From the NCBI GenBank assembly GCA_902984215.1, contig CADWAF010000710.1, positions 1-64,000 of the forward strand: 64,000 nt of DNA, in the 5' to 3' direction. Position numbers and translations under genes: made by a program. Source of the stretch: Willaertia magna (lineage: Eukaryota; Heterolobosea; Eutetramitea; Acrasida; Naegleriidae). Below, in pieces: positions 55,581 to 64,000 of this stretch. Under the pieces are notes generated by a model, which had not been told where the DNA came from, did no database searches, and saw only the letters and a list, made by a program, of their open reading frames with translations. Numbering within the stretch: position 1 is the stretch's first letter; the number at the start of each line of letters is the position of its first letter.

Positions 55581-57374
55581 ATGAAAGGCTTCACAAAGTT
55601 TGACAGTAAGAAACCCTATACGGTTAGTGATCATATATTTGATGCGAAACAAGCTAGAGAATATCATTTATTACATATGAGTACAATAGGATATAAAGGT
55701 TTTATTCAAAAAGTATGCAAAATGAAACATAATAGAGTTTCAACCGACAACATTCCGAACAATATGATGACAACAATGCAACAACAACCAGAAAACTTTT
55801 ATACGAATTTAAAAAGTGGAACTGTGATACTTCCGCAACAAAAACATGTTAGAACGTGGCCTTTACTTTTCCGTAGATTTAAATATTGTTCACTATTAGG
55901 AGAAGGTAGATTTTCACAAGTAATTTTATGTGACGATACATTTGTAAATAATAGAAAAGTTGCAATTAAAATTTTAAACAAAAAACATAATGACATAGGA
56001 ATACAAGAAAGTATAAATTATTTCAAAATGCAAAAGAAGGGATTTTCTAAATCAATATCTAGATTATTTATAACATTCTATTTTGATGGACATTTTTGTT
56101 TAGTTTTTGAAGCTTTAGGTGAAAGTTTATTATCTTATATTCAAAGATTTCAATCTTGTCCAATAGATTTATCAATAATGAGGAAATTAGCAGTACAATT
56201 AATAAGTGGATTAAGTTTTATGAGACAACATGCAGTGATACACGCAGACTTAAAACCTGAAAATATTTTAATGACAGCTAAGGATCACTCAAATGTTGCT
56301 TTAAAGATTTCTGATTTTGGAAATGCAATTGATTATTCAAATAGTGAACAAATGGAATCTTATCGTAATTATCAAATTCAAACATTGTATTATAGAGCAC
56401 CTGAAGTTTTATTATCACATAGTTTTGATTTTCAAATTGATGTTTGGTCAGTTGGTTGTATTTTAGTAGAAATATTTACTGGAAATCCATTGTTTTATTG
56501 TACTAATCCACAAGAATTGTATTCAAAGATGGTTTCATTACTAGGGCCTTTACCTCATTCTGTTTATAGTTCTTCAAAGATGTATAAAGAGATTAATAAT
56601 AATAATAATTTAAAAGATGAATATAACTTTCAAAAGAAACATACAAGACTTTGTAGATTCGCTAAAATTAGAGCTGCTGATTATCACTTTTCTACGTTTT
56701 TAATTGGATTATTGGAATATGACCCAAAGAAAAGATTTACACCACAACAAGCATTACTACATCCTTTTTTAAGTCCTTTATTTCCATTTGACTCTGTATT
56801 TGGAAGTCAATCCAATTACATTGACACAAGCACTCAAATAGATGAAGAAAAACAACAACTTACACATAAAGTAGAGGTTTACAAAAAGAGCATTGAAATT
56901 ATAATAGAAGAAAAACAAAAATACAAAGAAGAATGTGAAAGACTAAGAGATGAATTAGAGAAACTGAAACGTAATATTTCATTAACACCAAACCACAACG
57001 ATTCAGTCAACTTGGGCACTCCAATATTGATGCCTCACCCTTCGTCTCACATTTCTCCTAACATGACCTATCCAGTTTTTGTTCCATCCTTATTTTCTTC
57101 CCCTTCAGCTATAAGTACAGACTTTCCACCACAAACAAATATGACTGGTAAGAGAGTTTTTGCAGAAAACATAATACCCCAACAATCACCAATTAAGAAA
57201 ATTAAGAATGGCACTCCCCAAACGATAATACACAACAACCAACAATTTCCTCCCACAGTGATATGTCAACAATGCAAAAGCTCAACCCTTGAATTATTTC
57301 AAGAACCCAATTCTGTCAATAGATTTCTAGGTAAATGCATTAGATGTGGATCTACCTTCACATTAACTTTCTAG
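55581..57374 (+). CDS. DYRK-like CMGC protein kinase with C-terminal zinc ribbon
   Basis: A single exon of 597 residues. A conserved-looking N-terminal region (about 1-95) precedes the kinase domain (about 110-400). The domain has GEGRFSQV, HADLKPENIL (an Ala for the usual Arg/Cys after His), DFGNA and YQIQTLYYRAPEVLL, with VDVWSVGC as subdomain IX. The QTxYYRAPE activation loop resembles DYRK/HIPK. A coiled coil (430-490) and a Pro-rich linker follow. The final 35 residues form a CxxC...CxxC ribbon (CQQC, CIRC). The combination is uncommon. It likely phosphorylates Ser/Thr in splicing or growth control; the substrate is unknown. Confidence 0.88.
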   Translation: MKGFTKFDSKKPYTVSDHIFDAKQAREYHLLHMSTIGYKGFIQKVCKMKHNRVSTDNIPNNMMTTMQQQPENFYTNLKSGTVILPQQKHVRTWPLLFRRFKYCSLLGEGRFSQVILCDDTFVNNRKVAIKILNKKHNDIGIQESINYFKMQKKGFSKSISRLFITFYFDGHFCLVFEALGESLLSYIQRFQSCPIDLSIMRKLAVQLISGLSFMRQHAVIHADLKPENILMTAKDHSNVALKISDFGNAIDYSNSEQMESYRNYQIQTLYYRAPEVLLSHSFDFQIDVWSVGCILVEIFTGNPLFYCTNPQELYSKMVSLLGPLPHSVYSSSKMYKEINNNNNLKDEYNFQKKHTRLCRFAKIRAADYHFSTFLIGLLEYDPKKRFTPQQALLHPFLSPLFPFDSVFGSQSNYIDTSTQIDEEKQQLTHKVEVYKKSIEIIIEEKQKYKEECERLRDELEKLKRNISLTPNHNDSVNLGTPILMPHPSSHISPNMTYPVFVPSLFSSPSAISTDFPPQTNMTGKRVFAENIIPQQSPIKKIKNGTPQTIIHNNQQFPPTVICQQCKSSTLELFQEPNSVNRFLGKCIRCGSTFTLTF

Positions 57375-57554
57375 CCCAAAACAAAATAATTATTATAATT
57401 TAGGAATGCAAAAGGGAGATTAATTTATTTTATTACTCTCTCGTATTATATTATTTAGTTTGGTTGTAAATATTATTTCAAAACTGTTATTTTCTACGCT
57501 TAAAAAGCAAAAAAATTAAAAAACACTAGGATTAATTATAAATAAGTTAAAAAA

Positions 57555-58997
57555 TTACTTTCTTTCAGCACCATCAGTATTATTAGTAGTATTGTTATTA
57601 TTTGTTGTACGAGTAAATCTTTGTCTATTTAAAGGTCCGTTTCCTCTTGGTCCAGTTCCTCTACTAGTGCTTCCACCTCTGTTATTACTATTTCCAGTGA
57701 AAGTAGTCTTTGGTTTCCTTGAGTATCTTGCAATTGGACATTCTGCACCTTTAACATTAACTGTTTGAGATTTTTCTAAAGCTTCATCGACACTCTTTTT
57801 ATCTTCAAAGAAGATTAAAGCATATCTATTGAATGATTGGTCTTTTGCGGATTTGTTATTAATATCAATAATATTACCAAAACCAACAAATGCTTTCTTT
57901 AAATCTGAATCCTTTGTAGCATTAGGAAGGTCACGTACGTATAATGCATACTTATTTTGAGGATGATCCTTACCACGGAAACCCTTCTTATCTTTACCTT
58001 CTTCTACGTTATTTGCAGTTGTTGTATTATTATTATCTTTAGAAGGAGATGAACCTTGTTGTTGTTGTTGTTTATTAGGCTTATTACGTTTATGTTGTTG
58101 ATGAGCATTAACAGATGAAGTTGCGTTTGCAGTTGATGTTGTTGTTGTTTTATCTTCATTTGGTTGTTTATATTCCTTACCACCAACAGCTGCAGCATAA
58201 GAAATTGGTTCAACAAGTTGTTGTTGTTTTTTGTCTTGTTTTTCTTGTTTTGGCTTACTAATAGGAACATGATTAACTTCCTTCTTTTCTTCTACTATAG
58301 GTTTAGTTTGTTGTTCTTCTTCTTCATCAAAAGTTTCTTCATTAACGTGTTCATCTAATGCAACTACAGAACTTGCACCAACAGTTGCAGCAGTTGAACT
58401 AGTTTCACTACGTGGAGAAGGAATACCATGATTATTATTTTGAAAAGAGACTTGATTAAGGCTTGTTGGTTGAGTATTATTTGTAGATGATGTAGTGCTA
58501 GTATTAATTGGAGAAGGTGATGAAGATGATTGATAAGTTTGAGTATTAGATTGATTCATTGAAGAAGTGGATTGAGTATATAACCCAGTAAAACGTAAGT
58601 AATCATTTCTAACATAATAACCATTTTCTTGTTCTGCTAAAATAAAAGTTTGGATAAATTTGTTTGGAGATTCACTTTGTCTAGACATAATACCTTCAAC
58701 AAAAACAAATACGGAACCATTAATTGAATGTTGTGAATCTACAAATGTTAATCTTACTTTGCATTCTTCATAATTTAATTTATTAATTTGTTGTTCTATA
58801 TTTTTCATACCAACAACAGTATTAGGGTTTTCACCACCTTGTAATTGTGCAATTTCTGCATGTTCATGAGTCATTTCAGATTCATCTTTATAAAATTTAT
58901 ATAAATTTTTAATATTGGATGTTAATGTTGTGTAATATTGTGCAACGAAACTAGCACTAATTTGTTGTGGTGTTAATTCAGTAGTGGTGGTACTCAT
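57555..58997 (-). CDS. G3BP: G3BP-like NTF2/RRM stress-granule protein
   Basis: A single exon of 480 residues. The NTF2-like domain (residues 10-140) has SFVAQYYTTLTSNI, then YKFYKDESEM. A Gln/Ser/Thr/Glu-rich disordered middle follows. An RRM at about 350-430 has YALYVRDLP (RNP2) and RYALIFFED (RNP1-like). The C-terminus is an Arg/Gly-rich tail (NRGG, RGTGPRGNG). This architecture is G3BP/Rasputin/Bre5. It condenses with mRNA in stress granules and may bind Ubp3-type deubiquitinases. The Gln runs are long for the family. Family certainty is high. Confidence 0.93.
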   Translation of the reverse strand: MSTTTTELTPQQISASFVAQYYTTLTSNIKNLYKFYKDESEMTHEHAEIAQLQGGENPNTVVGMKNIEQQINKLNYEECKVRLTFVDSQHSINGSVFVFVEGIMSRQSESPNKFIQTFILAEQENGYYVRNDYLRFTGLYTQSTSSMNQSNTQTYQSSSSPSPINTSTTSSTNNTQPTSLNQVSFQNNNHGIPSPRSETSSTAATVGASSVVALDEHVNEETFDEEEEQQTKPIVEEKKEVNHVPISKPKQEKQDKKQQQLVEPISYAAAVGGKEYKQPNEDKTTTTSTANATSSVNAHQQHKRNKPNKQQQQQGSSPSKDNNNTTTANNVEEGKDKKGFRGKDHPQNKYALYVRDLPNATKDSDLKKAFVGFGNIIDINNKSAKDQSFNRYALIFFEDKKSVDEALEKSQTVNVKGAECPIARYSRKPKTTFTGNSNNRGGSTSRGTGPRGNGPLNRQRFTRTTNNNNTTNNTDGAERK

Positions 58998-59203
58998 GAC
59001 TCAAAAATTTTTGTTTTCGTTTTTTTAATAAAAAATTGTTTATTTTTTTTGTGAAGTTTTAGCGCTTTCTTTTTGCACCAGTCAAATCGTTGAAGGGTTG
59101 AAAGCAACATCCATTGGTCAAATTAAACAAGTAAGGTTTGTATAGAGAGATAGTTTTTTTATTTCTTTACAAAATTTAACAGTTTCAATCATTTTTATCG
59201 GCC

Positions 59204-61411
59204 TTACTTAATTTTACGGGTTGCATGAATTTCACACGAATTAACTTTTGCTGCAAACCTAAGTGAGCAAACAGTTTCATTTGTGTTAATTGGGTCTATA
59301 TTTACAAACATCAATGTTTTGGCATCACCACCTAAACAGTTTTGAAGAAGGTAAGTCAATTTGGAGTTTCTGTATGGAATGTGTTTGCTCTTTTGTGATA
59401 ACGCTGCAATCACATCTCCAAGACAAGTTAAACTTGTGTTAATATGTTTAGTTTCTTTTAGTCTATCACCTGTGGCTTGGCTTACATTCAGTCTTTCACT
59501 ACCAGCTAAATCAATTAAATTAAGAACTCCAGTCGATACTTGGTCTGTATTTTCATTCTTACCTGTTATTTGGAGAGAGAAAACAGAATGTGAACGACTT
59601 GATCTTTCATTACATTTTGTGGCTGCAACAGCTCTACTCTTAGAGGCGGACCTCAACAATTCTTGAACCTTTCTTGGTCCATCAACAGGTACATACGTTA
59701 AACCAGTAACTGTTGTTAAGCCATTATCATGTTTTATCTCGTATTTACTTCCATCTTTATTACTTGCATCAAGTAAATCACGAATTCCCTCATTGTAAAT
59801 TTCCAAGAAGCTGGCAACCATAGTAAATTTCCATCCTTGCTCTTTTAATTTCTCTGCTGTTTCAAATACTTGATCTATACTTCTTGGAATCATACCTGCA
59901 GCCTCTTCCTTCATAACATTTTCTAATTGTTGCATTTCTTCCTTAGAAGGTCCAAACATTGTGTACGTCTTTCCACTACCTGTTTGTCCATAAGCAAAAA
60001 TACAAACCTTATATCCATCTAAGGCACTTTGAACAAGTTGTGAAATTTCGTGGAAGATTTGTTGTTGTGAAGAATTTGGTTTAAATACCTTGTCAAATTG
60101 GAAGAACTTCTTTGATTCACCTGCTGCTTGAATGTAAAGACTTCTCTCATCTACATCATCTTCAGGATAAATAATTGACTTTTCGCCTTCTGGAGAAGGT
60201 TTTACTCTACAATAGACTCTAATATTGCCTTTTAATTCTTGGATAATATTATGTAATCTTCTTCTTTCGTTTTCATCTTTGTGTCTCTTGTTTTCTAGCT
60301 CCTTAATTGTTTCAATTTGTTGAGCAATTATATTTTCTAATTCTTTTATCTTTTCTGCTTTGTTTTTTCCATCTTCATTTGCGTAATTCAAATCCATTTG
60401 ACACCTTTCTAAATCATTTTTAACTTTGCTAATCTCCATACCCATTCTTTCCTTAGTAAGTTGCAATTCCTTTTCCTTAATTTCTTTTATTTCTCGTATT
60501 TGGTGTTCATAATCATCTCTTTGAATTCTCATTTCACTTTCATGTTGAACCTTCATTGTCATCTTCTCCATTTCACTTTGTTTCTTTTCTCTTTCAAATT
60601 CTTGTTGAAGGGAGGAAACTTTAACTCTCAAATCAATATTCTCGGATTGGAATTTTTCTTGGATAGATTTAACTGCTGACAATTCAATTTCCTGACTTCT
60701 GGTTTTAGATTTTAATTCATTGTTTTCTTCTTGGTATTTTCTAACATCAACAGATAATTTCTTGGCTTGTTCTTCAAAAATAGATTTTTCCTCTAGCTCT
60801 ATAGATTGTTGTTCTACTGTAGATCTGAGAGTAACATTTTCTTCTGACAATGATTTCAGTTTAATTTTAGAACTTTCTAATTGGCCTTTGATATCCCACT
60901 TGGCAGGCGTTTTGGATGAACCTAGAATTGATGTATTTGCGGAAGATACAGTTGTAATATTAGTTTTGGAAGTGGTAGGTTTTGGCTTTGGTCTAGTTGT
61001 AGTGGTGCTAGTTTTTGAACTACCTATTGTAGTGCTGTTTAAACGGTTATTGGTTGTGGAAGGTTTTGGTCTAGTTGTGGTTGTTTTTGTAGTAGTTTTT
61101 GTTGTTCTTGTGGTGGTATTTGTTGTACCAACCCTAGCAGCAAGAGGAACTCTAGTTTTAGTTGTACTTGTTGTGGAGGATCTAGTACTGGAAGCACTAA
61201 ACGTTGAAAGGGTAGATAGTACACTGCTGTTTAATAAGTTATTAGAGGTTGGCTTAGGTTTTGGTAATTTACTTTCTCTTGCTTTTTGTTTGTTTGGATC
61301 AACATTTTCCTTTTGTTTCTTCAGTGTTTGTTCTGAAAAATTATCGCTTCTTTTTCTCTTGATGGTAGTGCTATCAAGCATAGAAAGATGCAGAGATGTC
61401 GGTGTGGACAT
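59204..61411 (-). CDS. Kinesin-14 (C-terminal motor)
   Basis: A minus-end-directed microtubule motor. The single exon encodes 735 residues. The tail (1-170) is Lys/Ser/Thr/Pro-rich and probably binds microtubules. A coiled coil runs from about 175 to 385. The neck motif [11 protein letters not shown] starts the motor. The motor has [24 protein letters not shown] and DLAGSERL. Its position at the C-terminus and the neck motif define kinesin-14 (ncd/KIFC1). It acts in spindle assembly. The promoter carries two E2F-like sites, which would fit a mitotic gene. All ATPase motifs are intact. Confidence 0.96.
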   Translation of the reverse strand: MSTPTSLHLSMLDSTTIKRKRSDNFSEQTLKKQKENVDPNKQKARESKLPKPKPTSNNLLNSSVLSTLSTFSASSTRSSTTSTTKTRVPLAARVGTTNTTTRTTKTTTKTTTTRPKPSTTNNRLNSTTIGSSKTSTTTTRPKPKPTTSKTNITTVSSANTSILGSSKTPAKWDIKGQLESSKIKLKSLSEENVTLRSTVEQQSIELEEKSIFEEQAKKLSVDVRKYQEENNELKSKTRSQEIELSAVKSIQEKFQSENIDLRVKVSSLQQEFEREKKQSEMEKMTMKVQHESEMRIQRDDYEHQIREIKEIKEKELQLTKERMGMEISKVKNDLERCQMDLNYANEDGKNKAEKIKELENIIAQQIETIKELENKRHKDENERRRLHNIIQELKGNIRVYCRVKPSPEGEKSIIYPEDDVDERSLYIQAAGESKKFFQFDKVFKPNSSQQQIFHEISQLVQSALDGYKVCIFAYGQTGSGKTYTMFGPSKEEMQQLENVMKEEAAGMIPRSIDQVFETAEKLKEQGWKFTMVASFLEIYNEGIRDLLDASNKDGSKYEIKHDNGLTTVTGLTYVPVDGPRKVQELLRSASKSRAVAATKCNERSSRSHSVFSLQITGKNENTDQVSTGVLNLIDLAGSERLNVSQATGDRLKETKHINTSLTCLGDVIAALSQKSKHIPYRNSKLTYLLQNCLGGDAKTLMFVNIDPINTNETVCSLRFAAKVNSCEIHATRKIK

Positions 61412-61470
61412 TTTTTTATTGTTAAGATAAAATTTTTGAAATTGTTTAACGTTCTGATTTTTTAAAAAGT

Positions 61471-61500
61471 AGCGCCAAAATCTTTGAAAGAGCGGGAAAC
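61471..61500. promoter_or_regulatory. Paired E2F-like sites upstream of kinesin-14
   Basis: AGCGCCAAAA (61471-61480) and AGCGGGAAAC (61491-61500) both match the E2F core, on either strand, 20 bases apart. They lie 60-90 bases before the kinesin-14 start and about 104-133 bases before the start of the divergent phospholipase B-like gene. No binding data. Confidence 0.5.
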
Positions 61501-61603
61501 ATAAAACTATCTGTCACCAATCAATGTTATTTCGAAGAGAAAATCCACTCCTGAATTACTTCTTCCGTTGTAAAAGACGCAAAATATTTGAGTATTCAAA
61601 AAA

Positions 61604-63259
61604 ATGCAACAAATTCTTTTATTTATTTTCCTTGTCATTTGTTGTTTTTCAACCATTTCTTCCGCTTATTCATTTGCGAACAATGAAGTATTAGCAACTG
61701 TTTTTTACACCAATGATAGTGTGACTCGTTTTTATATTAAAGAGGATACTTTAGATAAACAAAATGGTGTTGCATATGCTAATTATAGATTAACATTAGA
61801 ATCCCAAGGATGGGATACTTTAGAGATTACCACTAACAATAGATTTGATGACGAAATTCAAGCATTCGCTGCCGGTTATTTAGAAGGATATATTACAAAT
61901 AAAAGAATTAGTGATCATTATGCTAATATGAATACTTATACATGGTATAATGAACCAAATAAAAGAATGCCGGAATATGTCAGAGAATTCTTCTTAAGAC
62001 AAAGAGAATGGGTTAAAAATCAATCTTTACAAAAGAAAGATTCAGATCCAGTTTGGAAACAAATTTATTTAATTTATTTACAAATGGATGGTCTTTTACA
62101 AGGTTATAATAATGCAGTGAGAAGTAATAGTTCATTAGCTTTAGATTATCCAGATATTCAAGTTTTAAATTCATTTGGTGATTTATTTGATATTATGAGT
62201 ATTAAAAAGGAAAGAAGACCAAATTTCAAGAAAATGACAAGTGAACAAGTAATTAAATTTTCAATTGAAAATGGACATTGTTCAAGTATCTGGAAAGTTG
62301 CACCTGATTTGTCAGATATCTATTTTGGACATTCATCTTGGTTCACATTTAGTGCAATGACTAGAATATTTAAAACATATACATTCCCATTTAATGCTAA
62401 AGGTACAAATTCTAAAACTGTAACATTTAGTTCATATCCAGCTAACATTGGAAGTAATGATGATTTTTATGTTACATCTGGAGGATTAGCGGTGATTGAA
62501 ACATCTAATAATATTTTCAATACAACATTATATGATTATGTTAAACCTGAAAGTTTATTATGTTGGCAAAGAGTTATATTAGCAAATAGAATGGCAACAA
62601 GTGCACCTGAATGGGCTAAATATTTTAGTTTATATAATTCAGGTACTTATAATAATCAATATCAAGTATTAGATTATAAATTATTTAAACCTTATCAACC
62701 ATTACCTAAAGATTTATTCTGGATTGTTGAACAAATACCTGGTTATGTAGAAGCAGGAGACCAAACACCAATTTTAGCATTTGGTTATTGGCCAAGTTAT
62801 AATGTTGCTTTTTATAAATATATTAATGAGATTAGTGGTTATCCTGAGATGGCAAAGAAACCTGGTGCTGAACATGTTTTAAGTTATCAATCATGCGCTC
62901 GTGCAAATATCTTTAGAAGAGATCAAACAAAAGTTAGTTCAATTGATACTTTAAAGAAATTATTACGTTACAATGATTTTAAATCTGATCCATTATCTTT
63001 AAAGAATCCAGCATATGCAATTTGTTCCAGATATGACTTAGAACCAGTTTCTTCTATTAATGAAAGATCTTGTTCAGGTGGTTATGACACTAAATTAACA
63101 AGTGTTAATACTATTCAAAATATTCACATTATCAATGGCCCAACTTATGATGATTTACCAGCTTTCGAATGGAATGGACAATGTAGTGGAAGATTTTCTC
63201 ATCAAGGTCAACCTCAAAAGTATCAATTCTCATGGATGAAGGTTAATTGGTTACAATAA
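61604..63259 (+). CDS. PLBD: Phospholipase B-like lysosomal/secretory hydrolase
   Basis: An N-terminal-nucleophile family enzyme that removes fatty acids from phospholipids in lysosomes or outside the cell. The single exon encodes 551 residues, near the usual length. A signal peptide (1-20) precedes the alpha/beta core. The conserved Cys in NGHCSSIWK is the expected autocleavage and catalytic residue. Downstream TSGGLAVIETSN, MATSAPEWAKYF and a Cys near the C-terminus (RFSHQGQPQKY region) are family hallmarks. It probably works in phagolysosomes with the cathepsin D-like protease. Identification is firm. Confidence 0.94.
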   Translation: MQQILLFIFLVICCFSTISSAYSFANNEVLATVFYTNDSVTRFYIKEDTLDKQNGVAYANYRLTLESQGWDTLEITTNNRFDDEIQAFAAGYLEGYITNKRISDHYANMNTYTWYNEPNKRMPEYVREFFLRQREWVKNQSLQKKDSDPVWKQIYLIYLQMDGLLQGYNNAVRSNSSLALDYPDIQVLNSFGDLFDIMSIKKERRPNFKKMTSEQVIKFSIENGHCSSIWKVAPDLSDIYFGHSSWFTFSAMTRIFKTYTFPFNAKGTNSKTVTFSSYPANIGSNDDFYVTSGGLAVIETSNNIFNTTLYDYVKPESLLCWQRVILANRMATSAPEWAKYFSLYNSGTYNNQYQVLDYKLFKPYQPLPKDLFWIVEQIPGYVEAGDQTPILAFGYWPSYNVAFYKYINEISGYPEMAKKPGAEHVLSYQSCARANIFRRDQTKVSSIDTLKKLLRYNDFKSDPLSLKNPAYAICSRYDLEPVSSINERSCSGGYDTKLTSVNTIQNIHIINGPTYDDLPAFEWNGQCSGRFSHQGQPQKYQFSWMKVNWLQ

Positions 63260-63765
63260 ATTACACGTGTTAATTTTACGTGAGGGTTGGTTGTGACACG
63301 GAAATAATTGTAATTCCGAGTTGAATAAAAGGTAAGCAAACCAAAATATATTACTTAATTTTTTGCCATGCAGTACTTGCACAATTGTCTAAGATTTTTT
63401 TGTCAATCTCTGTTAATTCGAGTTGTGGTATCTCAAAGTGACTATTACAACTCCTACGGGCAGAGTAATATTAAAAGTTATCTCTTAAACTCAACATCTT
63501 CATTACAATCCCGATGTGGATGTTATTGAAGAGGGATAACAATTAATAATTTTAATGTAAGGTGCACTACAATGTGTTTTAATGTTGCTTTAAAGCTGCT
63601 GTTTTTCCTAATTATAACAAATATATCCCTCTGATTTATAGTCAATCTCTGTTAATAGAGTTGCTAACTTTCCTAACATCTTGTTTGAAAGGGATGCATT
63701 TTTTACAAAAGCTACACAAAAAAAATGATAACACAACTTTTCTAATTAATATATTATTCAAAATT
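63260..63765. other. Spacer with an imperfect 23-bp direct repeat
   Basis: About 500 bases between the phospholipase gene and the edge gene. GTCAATCTCTGTTAAT followed by an extra base or two and GAGTTG occurs at 63402-63425 and again at 63641-63663. No clear gene is seen. A short minus-strand frame ending at 63351 reads protein-like but lacks a start. Confidence 0.4.
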
Positions 63766-64000
63766 ATGAGTATACCACATTTAAATATTTTTCCACCCCG
63801 CAACAATAATCTTTTGCACCTTTCTGATGATGAGCGCACCCTAAGTGATATAAGAGAAAAGATAGAGATTAATGATTTTGGATTCGAGAGCAAAAAAGAA
63901 CAATTCAAAATTACTTACGACATAAAGGAACAAAAAGCCTTGCATGTAGATGAAATTTATTCCAACAAAGCATTATCTGGGATATCCACTAACTCAAGCA
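63766..64000 (+). CDS. Unknown protein, N-terminal part at window edge
   Basis: The frame opens at the ATG 63766 and stays open to the window edge: 78 complete codons and the first base of the next. Another in-frame ATG lies upstream at 63694. The predicted peptide (MSIPHLNIFPPRNNN, then a charged Asp/Glu/Lys-rich stretch) shows no signal peptide or domain that I can name. The base use changes at the ATG, which supports coding. The stop lies to the right of the window. Confidence 0.45.
   Translation, partial: MSIPHLNIFPPRNNNLLHLSDDERTLSDIREKIEINDFGFESKKEQFKITYDIKEQKALHVDEIYSNKALSGISTNSS

Noticed and set aside
60720..61430. A plus-strand open frame of 236 codons opposite the kinesin-14 tail
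   Set aside because: It is the complement of the Thr/Lys/Pro-rich tail, made of Val/Leu/Phe runs, and shares bases with a certain gene. It is a shadow.
63351..63480. A minus-strand terminal exon reading toward a stop at 63351
   Set aside because: It is protein-like for about 38 codons, but a stop precedes it and I found no convincing upstream exon.
63642..63908. A minus-strand 88-codon frame at the right edge
   Set aside because: It overlaps the plus-strand frame with better codon use and starts within it. No family match.
1..64000. tRNA, rRNA, CRISPR arrays, insertion sequences and bacterial operon signals
   Set aside because: I found no tRNA-like B box with a matching cloverleaf, no rRNA, no spaced direct-repeat arrays and no transposase. 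Shine-Dalgarno sites do not apply.

Overview
The window is nuclear DNA of an AT-rich amoeboid protist. Genes are packed tightly on both strands. Introns are short (38-88 nt), GT-AG, and almost all have GTAAGT-type donors. Proteins carry poly-Asn/Gln/Glu tracts, AUG starts sit in A-rich leaders, and stops are nearly all TAA. Gene content (RWP-RK-like factor, Rho/Rac GTPases, phospholipase B-like protein, alpha2delta-like VWA receptor, kinesin-14) and intergenic DNA that is mostly not extremely AT-rich suggest a heterolobosean related to Naegleria/Willaertia. A dictyostelid cannot be excluded by reading alone.

Layout: 1-960 is a truncated VWA/Cache receptor (minus). 1362-3186 is the bifunctional fructose-2,6-bisphosphate enzyme. 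3400-5949 is an unknown coiled-coil protein. 6275-14836 is a four-exon gene for a membrane protein of about 2,800 residues. 14976-15659 is a small protein with PD-(D/E)xK-like motifs, followed by a decayed minus-strand gene (about 15660-16615). 16648-21068 holds an aspartic protease, an ankyrin protein, eL31 and five small genes. 21107-25160 holds a NEK-like kinase and an MFS exporter. 25398-33393 holds an Afi1/SPA DENN protein, a HARE-HTH/PHD chromatin protein, a Cys-rich secretory protein and a SNF2/CHD-like remodeller. 33600-34930 is an extremely AT-rich island.

34980-48470 holds a TM9SF nonaspanin, two Rho-family GTPases, a cullin-1, a HELQ-type helicase, a glycosyltransferase and an RWP-RK-like factor. 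48693-63259 holds a TMEM245-like protein, an RCC1-like protein, a POT peptide transporter, a caspase-fold protein, a DYRK-like kinase with a zinc ribbon, a G3BP-like RNA-binding protein, kinesin-14 and a phospholipase B-like protein. A final plus-strand gene runs off the right edge.

The genes form no operon. They are ordinary housekeeping, trafficking, signalling and chromatin genes, plus several lineage-specific ones. The most unusual points are: the giant two-pass surface protein and its promoter; the Rac gene at 47539-48470 with 4-nt and 6-nt microexons; the nuclease-like gene beside a decayed locus whose six in-frame stops are all TAA; the divergent caspase-like protein; and E2F-like motifs in the kinesin-14 promoter. 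Exon structures were worked out by hand from reading frame, splice consensus and family conservation. In every multi-exon gene reported as complete, the coding length sums to a whole number of codons.
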